Shown: piece after piece, positions 1-8,000 of the stretch
How positions within the stretch are numbered: the stretch's first letter is position 1
Layout: each line of letters opens with the position of its first letter
Origin: UMGS1502 sp045545435
GTDB taxonomy: Bacteria > Actinomycetota > Coriobacteriia > Coriobacteriales > Eggerthellaceae
Direction of reading: 5' to 3'
Length of the DNA: 21,841 bases
Assembly (NCBI GenBank): GCA_045545435.1
Contig: JAZQAV010000175.1
Location: 1 to 21,841 of the forward strand
Position numbers and translations under genes: made by a program
The notes under the pieces: model-generated
The model's input: the letters and a program-made list of their open reading frames with translations, nothing else
Told to the model about the DNA's origin: nothing
Database searches by the model: none

Positions 1-18
1 GTGGCCAAGAATAAGTAG

Positions 19-289
19 CGCTTGCTAGCCGCGCGCGGCTGGAGCGGCGCGTGCCAGCTGATAAACCGTGCGTGAGCCACCTAGCACGCGATGGTCCGCC
101 AGCTGCTGCGCAATCGACCGCAAACTGCGCGCATCTCGAGCGGAGCGCGACCAGAAAATAACGTGACCCCGCGCGCCCGAAAGATGCACGTACGAAATCT
201 CGAGCACGAACGATATTTATCCAAGCAGTTCGCTGTTCGCATTGGAAATAGCCTGAACAGGTCAAACCCCAGAAAGGACCGTGATTTAT
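19..289. other. Intergenic region upstream of the TusA-like gene
   Basis: No convincing gene is seen on either strand; the open frames here are overlapping, arginine-rich and lack good ribosome binding sites. A perfect 14-bp palindrome, AGCCGCGCGCGGCT, lies at 27-40. It follows a possible stop codon of an upstream frame at 16-18, but has no T-tract after it, so it is at best a weak transcript end. The right edge carries the ribosome binding site of the next gene (AGAAAGGA at 271-278). No clear -35/-10 pair could be assigned. Confidence 0.5.
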
Positions 290-496
290 ATGGTAGAAGT
301 AGACGCCCGCGGATATTCCTGCCCCGAACCGGCAATGATGGCAATGCAGGCATGCCAAATGTACGCGGACGAAGAGATCCGCGTGCTGGTGAGCACCGCC
401 ACGCAAAAGCAAAACGTGCTTGAGGTTGCCGAAAAGCAAGGCCGCAGCGCTGTTGCCACGCAAGAAGATAACGACTACGTGGTAACCATCAAATAG
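290..496 (+). CDS. TusA/YedF-family sulfur (or selenium) carrier protein
   Basis: Small cytoplasmic protein of the TusA/SirA/YedF family, which carries persulfide sulfur on a conserved cysteine for tRNA thiolation, cofactor synthesis or selenium metabolism. The hallmark Cys-Pro-x-Pro motif is present near the N terminus as SCPEP, within VDARGYSCPEPAMMAMQA. A family-typical segment, LVSTATQKQNVLEVAEKQG, follows. The length (68 aa from this start, 71 from the GTG) is usual for single-domain members. I chose ATG at 290 because AGAAAGGA ends at 278, 11 bases upstream; the in-frame GTG at 281 is only 2 bases from it. The next gene encodes a DUF3343 protein, and that pairing is common in selenium-related loci, so a role in selenium or sulfur transfer is likely. 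The donor and acceptor are not visible in this window. Confidence 0.85.
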   Translation: MVEVDARGYSCPEPAMMAMQACQMYADEEIRVLVSTATQKQNVLEVAEKQGRSAVATQEDNDYVVTIK

Positions 497-507
497 AAAC
501 CCTAAGC

Positions 508-539
508 GGCCGCCGTTGGGTAATTTGCATACGGCGGCC
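508..539 (+). other. Perfect 9-bp inverted repeat between the two carrier genes
   Basis: GGCCGCCGT at 508-516 pairs exactly with ACGGCGGCC at 531-539 across a 14-base loop. It starts 11 bases after the TusA-like stop. There is no T-tract behind it, so it is not a standard intrinsic terminator. It may be an mRNA processing or stabilising hairpin that sets different levels for the two genes. Confidence 0.55.
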
Positions 540-574
540 ATCTAGCAGAAAACGACTTTTCCCAGGTCACATCT

Positions 575-832
575 ATGGTATTTTCACCAAAAGCAAAAGG
601 CGAAGAAGCGCTCGTTGTTATCTTCGACTCAACGGCGAGCGCTTTATCGTTCGCATCTGCTGCCCAAAACGAAGGGCTCACGGGGCGCCTTATCCCCGTG
701 CCGCGCTCCCTTTCGGCAGGCTGCGGAATTGCATGGCGCGACCTTCCCTTAGCGCAGCAGCAGGCCGAAGCTTTGATCGCGCGCGAAGAAATCGACGATG
801 CGCGCGTCGTGATCATACAGCTGCGCGCGTAA
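575..832 (+). CDS. DUF3343 family putative Se/S carrier-like protein
   Basis: An 85-residue protein that I assign to DUF3343, annotated as putative Se/S carrier proteins. Supporting features are the N-terminal strand LVVIFDSTASALSFASAA, the central LIPVPRSLSAGCGIAWR with a single conserved-type cysteine after SAG, and a C-terminal half ending in a beta strand (ARVVIIQLRA). Family members often have a similar IPVPR-x-x-S-x-x-CG pattern, and the cysteine is the likely carrier residue. An AGGT ribosome binding site at 564-567 lies 7 bases before the ATG. It follows the TusA-like gene by 78 bp on the same strand and is likely co-transcribed. The function is inferred from family and neighbour; no biochemical role is proven. 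Confidence 0.8.
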   Translation: MVFSPKAKGEEALVVIFDSTASALSFASAAQNEGLTGRLIPVPRSLSAGCGIAWRDLPLAQQQAEALIAREEIDDARVVIIQLRA

Positions 833-1246
833 GCCAGCAGCAGGCGCGCTGTGCGCATAGAGGTGAGCGTCAGAATCAGGCTCCGTGCACGCATTTTCGA
901 GGCGACTGTCAGAAACAGACTCCGTGCACGCAACCTAAAAACTGCGAGCTGGGCTTTTGCCGGGATTTCCGTGCATTAAGCCCATTTCGCGCCACTTTCC
1001 CCGTGCACGAAAGCCGTTTCTGACAAATTCGGCAACTTCATGTCAGAAATCGCCTCCATGCACGCTATTCTTGTCAGAAATCACCTCCGTGCACGACGAT
1101 AAAGCAATTCGTCAAAGGCATACGGCAATTCTCATCCGACGTATCGGCTTCGGAGGCATAATTTGTACCCCCTGCCGCAAAACGCCACTGCAACCGCGCG
1201 AAAGCGATAACGTCGGCAAATCGTCGCCGCAGAAAGGACTAGCCGC
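833..1246. repeat. Intergenic region with five copies of a bipartite 24-bp repeat
   Basis: Five 24-bp units share a left box TGTCAGAAA, four to five variable bases and a right box CTCCGTGCACG. Forward copies lie at 868-891, 907-930, 1041-1064 and 1072-1095; one reverse copy lies at 1002-1025. Copy-to-copy distances are 39, 95, 39 and 31 bases. A degenerate right box, TTTCCGTGCATT, lies at 966-977. The right box ends in the palindrome CGTGCACG (or CATGCACG in one copy). The unit is too short and the spacing too irregular for CRISPR. The region has no credible gene; a -10-like CATAAT at 1157-1162 lacks a matching -35. AGAAAGGA at 1231-1238 is the ribosome binding site of the hydrolase gene. Confidence 0.8.
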
Positions 1247-2056
1247 ATGTTATGGAATGCCCGTAACGGAGAAGCACCGGTCGGTCAGACAACAATGCGA
1301 TACGCGTCGTTCGGCAGCGGCGATAAAATACTGATCATGATCCCGGGCCTTTCGGACGGTCTGACAAGCGTCCAAGGCAAGGCGCTTCTGCTCGCTCGCT
1401 CGTACAGGGTTTTCTTCGACGACTACACCGTGTACCTGTTCAATCGCAAAACCAACCTGCCGGACGGAACATCCATCCGCGATATGGCAGCCGACCAAGC
1501 CGAAGCCATGCGTGCCCTGGGCATTCAGAACGCCAGCGTGATTGGCGTCTCGCAAGGTGGAATGATTGCGCAATGGCTTGCCGTCGACTTCCCCGAACTT
1601 GTGGAAAAACTGGTGCTTGCCGTTACTGCGGCATATGCGAACGAGACAATCCTTAGCCACATTGAGCGCTGGTGCAAGTTCGCGAAAGCCAAGGACCACA
1701 AGTCCTTGATGATCGACACCGCCGAAAACAGTTATTCCGAGGCAACCCTTAAAAATTACCGCCTGGTCTACCCTGCCATGGGGCACGTAAGTAGACCGCA
1801 TGATTACCAGCGGTTTCTTGCGAACGCGCACGCAATTGCCTCATTTGATGCCCGCGAACGATTGGGGGAAATAGCTTGCCCCACGCTTGTCCTGGGGGGA
1901 AGTGACGACAAAATCGTCGGCGCGCAGGCGTCATTCGAGCTGCACGAAGCAATTGCGGGAAGCAGTTTGCACATGTTCGAAGGCCTCGGTCACGCCGCCT
2001 ATGAAGAAGCGCCCGACTTCAACACGCGTATTTTGGAATTTTTGAAACGCGGTTAG
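1247..2056 (+). CDS. Alpha/beta-fold hydrolase
   Basis: A 269-residue soluble enzyme with the alpha/beta hydrolase fold. The nucleophile elbow is GVSQGG (residues 100-105, Ser102). The predicted acid is Asp221 in LVLGGSDDKIVG, and the catalytic His249 lies in GLGHAAYEE near the C terminus. An oxyanion-region motif, MIPGLSDG, is at about 31-38. A cap segment spans about 130-195. The length is typical and no signal peptide is seen. ATG at 1247 is 8 bases after AGAAAGGA. It resembles general esterase or lactonase-like members; the substrate cannot be told from sequence. It stands alone after the repeat-bearing region and converges on rlmKL, so the context does not suggest a pathway. Confidence 0.85.
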   Translation: MLWNARNGEAPVGQTTMRYASFGSGDKILIMIPGLSDGLTSVQGKALLLARSYRVFFDDYTVYLFNRKTNLPDGTSIRDMAADQAEAMRALGIQNASVIGVSQGGMIAQWLAVDFPELVEKLVLAVTAAYANETILSHIERWCKFAKAKDHKSLMIDTAENSYSEATLKNYRLVYPAMGHVSRPHDYQRFLANAHAIASFDARERLGEIACPTLVLGGSDDKIVGAQASFELHEAIAGSSLHMFEGLGHAAYEEAPDFNTRILEFLKRG

Positions 2057-2215
2057 CACTTATGGGCTCACGCGCACACGATAGCGTTCGGGCGCCTCAC
2101 GCACACGTAACGGAACCCGGATGTCACGCACGCAATAGCACTCGCGCTAGAACACCCGCTGGCACGAGAATTCGCGCGTAATCATCGGCACAGATCCGCG
2201 CGGGTATTCCGCGTG
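2057..2215. repeat. Convergent intergenic region with short spaced direct repeats
   Basis: Three related words, TCACGCGCACACG (2068-2080), TCACGCACACG (2097-2107) and TCACGCACGC (2124-2133), recur at 29- and 27-base steps between two convergent genes. No hairpin with a T-tract was found, so the terminators of the two flanking genes are not obvious. The repeats may be chance in GC-rich DNA. Confidence 0.3.
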
Positions 2216-4684
2216 CTACCGTTTCGCCCGCCTCGCGATATAGCACTTGTGGATGCGCGTCGTACGCGCGAAATCATGCGGGATGGTGCTCTCGGTGATA
2301 TCCTCAAGCTCAACGCCGTATTTGCGCAGGTCATCCAAGTATGGCTTGAACGAACGCAAATTACAGCAGAAGATGGCCTCGCCGCCCTCGGTCAGCAACC
2401 GCGACACACCCACCAGCAGCTCCACATGGTCGCGCTGCACATCCCACGTGCGTTTGCCCATGGCTTTCGAGTTGGAAAACGTGGGCGGATCAACGTATAT
2501 CAAATCGAAACGCCAGCCACTGCGGCGCGCCTCGGTAATCCACTGCATCACGTTAGCACGCTCGTACTCATACGCATCTCCCGTGAAGCCATTTGCTTCC
2601 ATATTGCGACGAGCCCACTCAAGATAGCCGTTCGACAAATCGATGGTAAGCGTTTCATCGGCGCCGCCCCCTGCAGCGTACACGGTTGCCGTACCAGTGT
2701 ATGCGAACAAGTTCAAGAAGGTTTTGCCGGCGGCACGCTGGCCGATGAGCCTGCGCACCTCGCGCGTATCAAGGAAGATGCCCGTGTCCAGCTTGCCGGC
2801 CAGGTCAACTTCGAACGTGTAGCCACCCTCTTGCACGGTGGTCACATAGGCGCGGTTTCCCGCATTGCGATATTGGCTTCCCCCACTATCGCGCACGCGC
2901 GTTTTGGAGAACACGTGGTCGGGACGCACTTCGCATACTACGGCCGCTATGGCCAGCACGTCATCGAAACGCCGACGCGCCTTCGCGAGATCGATGGAGG
3001 CGGGCGGCGCATATTCGGCGATATGCAGGTAGCTGTTGCCGCGCGCCTCGCCGGCACCTTCGTACAAGTCGATGGCAACAGCGTAATCAGGCAGATCGGC
3101 ATCGTATACGCGGTAGCAGGTAATTCCTTCGCGCGCCGCCCATTTGCGGCGCTCTTTGAACACCTTGCGCAGACGCGCTGCGAACTGGGCTGAGTTTTCT
3201 TCGAACACCTCGACGGTATGGGGGGCGCCCCCGTGCGCATCGGGTATCTCGATGGTTTTCAGCGCTTGAGGAAGCTCGTCGAACACATTAACGGAAAGCA
3301 TCACACGATTGCGGCCGAACGTTTCCGCATAGAGGGGCTCGCGGCCAAAGCGGGCGGACGCATCAAGCGCGCCGGCAACTGCGAAACGCGCGCCTTCTTG
3401 GGCGTGCGATGCCGCCGCCATGAACGTCGCTTCCGAAGCGCGGTAATCGGCAGAGCGGCCGCTGCGCGCCTCGACATTGGATGCAATAAGGCAGCGCGGA
3501 CCACCTGCAACCTGATCGCCCATTTGGTTGCCAGCTAGGTCGCCCGTCGCGCTATCTGGCGCGTAGACGGGTTGAATCAGATGCGCGCGCGCAACCTTGT
3601 AGGCACGCTCCACCAATTCCGCCGCAGATTCGGCATCGCCCAGCTCAACGCTTACCACTTGGCGCAAACCTGCGCGGCGCACATGCTCGCGCGCTCGCGA
3701 AATCGCAGGCGACGAGGACGAAGCGGCAAGCATTCTGACACGCGTTAGATCAGGGCGCGCATTTTTGGGCGCCGCAAGCGCCTGCTCCCCCGCAAGGCGA
3801 ACAAGCCCCGCTTCGAAGCGCTCGTCTGCCTCAGCAGTTAAGCCGTTCCACACCTCTTCGTCAAAACGCAACCACCCGAAGAAACCCCAGCGCTCGCGCA
3901 GCAAGCCGGGAGCCATGTCGCACGCGATGGCCGCCGCCTCAACCGCCAAAATGCCATCGTCGCACACAGGGTCTACGAAGACCGCCCCCTTACGGGCAAG
4001 CTCTTCCCACTTCGCCACAGCAAGGATACCGGCCGAAACGGTGGTGGCAAGCGTCGCTTCTTCGGAATCGTCGGGAAGCAGGTACCAGCGATGGTTAAGC
4101 GCCTCTCCGGAAAAATCGAGCGATATCGTGGCACGGCTTTCGTGCACGCGCACGTCGATGGCCACGCGCGGCGACTTCGTGTCGACTGCCGGCCTCTGAT
4201 CGCGCTTGTCGCGCAGTCGATCGACCAGCGCGTCTTTCACCTTAAGCGACGTGAAGCGCGTATTCCGCAGCTGTTCGTTGGTCCCATGGGCATGCACGGC
4301 AATGCTCGAGGACGCCTCTATGATGTTCTCCCACTGAATGTTGTAAACGCCCGCGTACAGAAGGTCGGCATCGCGGGCGTTCACCCGCCCCAGCACCAAC
4401 ACGATGCGCGAGGCCAAACGCGACCACAAGCAGGCGCTATATGCCAGCTTGGGCTCGCAGAAGAACGCTACGCCGCCTTTAAGGGGGCGCACGCGATCGA
4501 TGCCCAACGAACGCAGCTCGTCGGCAAGCGGGTTTTCCAAACCCGCCATGCAGCTAGCGAACAGTTCAAGCTCCTCACCCTTGTTGCGGCCTCTTCGCGC
4601 GTAACGCTCTTCGGCGTTATCGTCCACAATGTCGCTTGCGTTGTTGATATCGTTATCGTCGACCATGCCGTCCATCCAAATCAC
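2216..4684 (-). CDS. rlmKL: Bifunctional 23S rRNA methyltransferase RlmK/RlmL, N-terminal half degenerate
   Basis: An 822-residue protein with the RlmKL (YcbY) layout: a THUMP-type RNA-binding region at about 40-195, an RlmL-type methyltransferase at about 200-470 and an RlmK-type methyltransferase at about 485-820. In E. coli the halves make m2G2445 and m7G2069 in 23S rRNA. The RlmK half looks intact: SAM loop FLNLFAYTGTATVYAAGG (657-674) and VDPPTFSNSK (731-740). The RlmL half keeps the frame but not the motifs. The usual DPMCGSG loop reads DPVCDDG (238-244), and the expected NPPY motif is replaced by SNVEARSGR (402-410). RlmL activity is therefore probably lost. GTG at 4684 is used, with AGAAGG 7 bases upstream; the ATG codons at 4675 and 4666 are less well placed. 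An N-terminal Asp/Asn-rich stretch precedes the THUMP region. Confidence 0.88.
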   Translation of the reverse strand: MIWMDGMVDDNDINNASDIVDDNAEERYARRGRNKGEELELFASCMAGLENPLADELRSLGIDRVRPLKGGVAFFCEPKLAYSACLWSRLASRIVLVLGRVNARDADLLYAGVYNIQWENIIEASSSIAVHAHGTNEQLRNTRFTSLKVKDALVDRLRDKRDQRPAVDTKSPRVAIDVRVHESRATISLDFSGEALNHRWYLLPDDSEEATLATTVSAGILAVAKWEELARKGAVFVDPVCDDGILAVEAAAIACDMAPGLLRERWGFFGWLRFDEEVWNGLTAEADERFEAGLVRLAGEQALAAPKNARPDLTRVRMLAASSSSPAISRAREHVRRAGLRQVVSVELGDAESAAELVERAYKVARAHLIQPVYAPDSATGDLAGNQMGDQVAGGPRCLIASNVEARSGRSADYRASEATFMAAASHAQEGARFAVAGALDASARFGREPLYAETFGRNRVMLSVNVFDELPQALKTIEIPDAHGGAPHTVEVFEENSAQFAARLRKVFKERRKWAAREGITCYRVYDADLPDYAVAIDLYEGAGEARGNSYLHIAEYAPPASIDLAKARRRFDDVLAIAAVVCEVRPDHVFSKTRVRDSGGSQYRNAGNRAYVTTVQEGGYTFEVDLAGKLDTGIFLDTREVRRLIGQRAAGKTFLNLFAYTGTATVYAAGGGADETLTIDLSNGYLEWARRNMEANGFTGDAYEYERANVMQWITEARRSGWRFDLIYVDPPTFSNSKAMGKRTWDVQRDHVELLVGVSRLLTEGGEAIFCCNLRSFKPYLDDLRKYGVELEDITESTIPHDFARTTRIHKCYIARRAKR

Positions 4685-4727
4685 GCGTAAACCTTCTTGT
4701 CACATGATGGACCACCGACACGCGATG

Positions 4728-4756
4728 CGCAAACCACACGAAGCGAAGCATGTCAA
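4728..4756 (-). promoter_or_regulatory. Possible promoter of rlmKL
   Basis: On the minus strand a perfect TTGACA (4751-4756) is followed after 17 bases by TTTGCG (4728-4733), a poor -10 match. The start codon is about 44 bases further on. The -35 match supports the call; the -10 does not, so this is tentative. Confidence 0.3.
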
Positions 4757-4770
4757 AATGACGTAAGTTC

Positions 4771-5007
4771 GGCCTTGTAAAGACGCAGCTGTCTGGGCAG
4801 CCGCGAGGCCGTAAGTCATGCAAGCGCCCTTAAGGACGCTTTGCCATTGGGCAACCGTCGAATTGCAAAGCCGCCTGTACGGCAAACGGCTTGCCCTACA
4901 CGAACTCTTGCACGTAGTGCTGAATCGGGGCTCCCTAACGTATGAACCAGGGCGTCGCTGCATATAGCCAAGACGCATGACACGTAAGCTCTTTTTGCGA
5001 AAAAGCT
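4771..5007 (-). other. Hairpin-rich spacer between the surface-protein genes and rlmKL
   Basis: The 328-bp gap 4685-5012 has no credible gene but several inverted repeats. GGCCT/AGGCC enclose 4771-4810. GACG..TTGCC pairs with GGCAA..CGTC at 4835-4859. GCAAAGCCG (4865-4873) pairs with CGGCTTGC (4887-4894) with one bulge. GCGTC/GACGC enclose 4952-4976. AGCTCTTTTT..AAAAAGCT at 4987-5007 lies 5 bases beyond the stop of the surface-protein gene. None has a following T-tract on the minus strand. Together they could end or process the surface-operon transcript, or form a structured RNA. A tRNA was looked for and not found. Confidence 0.45.
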
Positions 5008-5012
5008 GGCGA

Positions 5013-8000
5013 CTACCTTCTGCGCAGCTTCGCGATGGCAATGACCAGAACCGTCAACGTCACTGCCGCTGCGGCAACGATGGCAATCACTACGGGCAGG
5101 AATGGATCACCGGTATCTACGATATCGCCACCGCCACCTCCGCCGCCTTCTTCGGCAACGGTGAAGGTGGTAGAGCAGCGCCCGTCGGCATATACTGCCG
5201 TTATCGTGTGCTCGCCTGTTGCCAGGGTTTGCAGGAAATCCGACATCAGCGAGATGTTCGTACTCCCGCTCCACGCGGCATAGTTCTCCCGTGCAATCAC
5301 CTGATCGTCGATAAGCACCTGCTCGAACAGGCCGTATGCTCCGTTCGTCTTAAACGGCAGCGTTGACGCATCGCCACGCGTCCACACGCCGCCCATGCCC
5401 TCGATGAAGCGATAGAACGAAGGGTCGCGCTCCCACTGTGCATACAGCGTGATACGGGCATTGCGAATAGTAGCCAAGCTCTCGGCAGCTTCACCGTTTT
5501 CGTAAGCGGTTCCACTTCCATCAGGCGCTGTATTCCAACCTGTGAACACGAACCCTTCGAGGGTATAAGCACAGAGCGGAAGCGGCGCTTGCTCACCGAG
5601 ATAGAAGGTCGACTCTTCCATCAATCCTTCGACCGGCTGCGTAATTATCGGAGGCTCGTTCGCATCGTAAGCAACTATGTACTCATCGCGTTCCCATTGC
5701 GCATACAACGTGACGACGGCGCTTTGTTCGGTTGCGAGATTGAGAACCATCGCATCCGCCTCATAAGGGGTGCCCGATCCATCAGATGCCGTGTTCCAAC
5801 GAACAAAATGATAATTAGGCTTCACGAAATGCATGGTGGCAAGCGCCGCCACTTCGTCGTAGGCGCACTCCTGGTAGTTCGACGGACCAATGCCGCCATT
5901 TGAATTGTATTCAATAAGATAGCTGATGGGCTCCCATTGGGCAAAAAGCGTCACGGTTGCGTCCTGCACCGTTGTGAGATTCCTTACGCGAGCTTCATTG
6001 GCGAAAGGCATGCCGGATCCATCCGGAGCGCTGTTCCACCCCCTGAACACGTAGCAAGGAAGGACGTAATCGCAGGCCACGAGCATCGTTTCCGAATCGT
6101 ACCAGAGCTTTTGGTCAAGCATGGCCCCAGCAAGCACGGTCGAGCAGTTTGCGGGCACATTGGCGTCAAAGCTCACGTAGTACGTATTAGCGGCCTGCGT
6201 GGCAAGCATATCGACCGTTCCCGCAAGGGCAAACGAACACTGCGTCGCCCGCGGATCCCAAGCCTCCCCCGAAGGCTGCGATTCAAGGGCAACCCAGCAA
6301 TCGAACGAATAGCCCTCCGCAATGGTGCTCGCATCAACCTCAATGCTCACAACCGAGCCGGAAACAAAGCAATTCTCACCGCTTAAAGCAGCGCCGCTCA
6401 CAAGCGAAACGGAACAGGGGTCGGCTCCCCCGCCCGCCCATTGCGCTGAAGCAGAAACGCTGTAGTAGGCCACAACGGCCGAAGTCTTTGAGGTCCCGCT
6501 CTGGGAAAGCACGATCATCTGCATGGTATCTTCGCCATCGATGCATACGGAAAACGTCCCCTCTTCGGGTAGTTTGAACTCCTCCGTTTGCTGGAAGACA
6601 TACACGCCCGCGCTCTGCTCGCTGAGCATTCCCTCACCCTGGAACACCGTTTCGCCCTGTTTGAGCGATATACGATTTGCGATTCCCGATAAAGGTCGCT
6701 GGTCTTTAAGCACCGTTATCGCGATGGTTTCGTTGCTTTGCCATTGCGCCACCAACGTGTTGTCGGTAGGCTTACCCGCATCATCGAACGAAGCGTTAAG
6801 GTTGCGCACCGCCTGACCATCGGCGTACGAAATTGAAGCGCCGAGAGCGAGCCGTTTCCAGCATTGGAAGGAATGCCCCTCCAGCGAGAACGCAACCGTA
6901 TGCAAGGAAGCGGACTGGTCGAAGGTGAATGTCTGCGGCGCCATCGAGCCCGCCGCACCGTTTCCGTCAAAAGCCACTTGATAGGTATGCGGGCGCCATT
7001 GCGCGTAGAGCACAATCTGCTTTCCCTGCTCGGACGCAAGATTGTTTACCGTTGCGCCATCTTCGTACGCACTTCCCGAACCATCGCGAGCGGTATTCCA
7101 GCCCAAGAACTCATAACCGTTCAGCACGAATCCGTTTGCAGACAATGCAACCGAGGAGCCGTAGGCAATGTCGCTCTGCTCAGGCGTAGTGCCCGTAACC
7201 GTCGTAGAAGCTCCAATCGGGCAGTTCGCATCATACGCGATGCTATAGGTTATGGGCTTGTAGGCGAAACGAACGGCTACCTCATCATGCGGCATGACAA
7301 GCGAATAACCTTGGTTCTCGTCTGGACCTTCGATTGCAACCGTTGCTCCCGATTTCGCCTGCGCGCTTACCGAATTAACGATATAGCCTTCCGGAGCGTT
7401 CGCGGCGAAAGCGAACGTAACGCCTTCGACCATTTGGTACGTCGAACGCAACTCGTCGCCATCGTAAATGCTCACCGTATGCGGAACGCCGGATTTCGTT
7501 GCAAAGTAGGATGATTTCGCATCGTAAGGTACCGCACCTGGGTTCACGTAGCCTGTGATAGAGGTTGTGCTGCCAAAGGGCGAACCTGAGATGTTCACCG
7601 CTTCGTTTTTCGCGGAATCCGAGGTTGAAGTGCCGTAGATGGCAGAAATCACCTTCCCTTCGGGAGGCGCAACAACCACGGTGCTCCCGGAATTGCCGCA
7701 CCAACGTGAGGTGCCCGCACAATCGAAGACAACGTCAGCTCCCGAGATGGTCAACTGGCATCTTGCTGCGCCAAGAGGTCCATACGAGGTGAACGTTCCT
7801 CCCGATAGAGTGGCAATCGAAGAAATCACGCCGCCCGTCTGGGGACCGCCCGCGGCCCTCACCACTACGTCACCGCCGGTTTGCACAAAGGCGCCCGCGT
7901 TAAGCGAATTCTCTATTTCAATAGCGCCATCTTCTATGGTAAGCGTACCGTACACGACCGCCGTTTCGTAATACACGCCCCCTGACGCGCCTCTTCCCAT

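Noticed and set aside
1..18. Possible C terminus of an upstream gene (frame reading VAKNK then stop)
   Set aside because: Only five codons are visible and other frames also stop soon, so it cannot be supported as a gene.
868..1095. CRISPR array
   Set aside because: Units vary in the centre, one is inverted, spacing is 31 to 95 bases from start to start, and no cas gene is present.
957..1334. A 125-codon open frame on the + strand across the 24-bp repeats
   Set aside because: It has no domain, is built partly from repeat DNA and overlaps the start of the hydrolase gene in another frame.
4860..4976. tRNA or tRNA remnant in the spacer after the surface operon
   Set aside because: GGGCAA/TTGCCC ends and a GGTTCATAC word suggest tRNA parts, but the spacing (48 bases) and arms do not make a cloverleaf.
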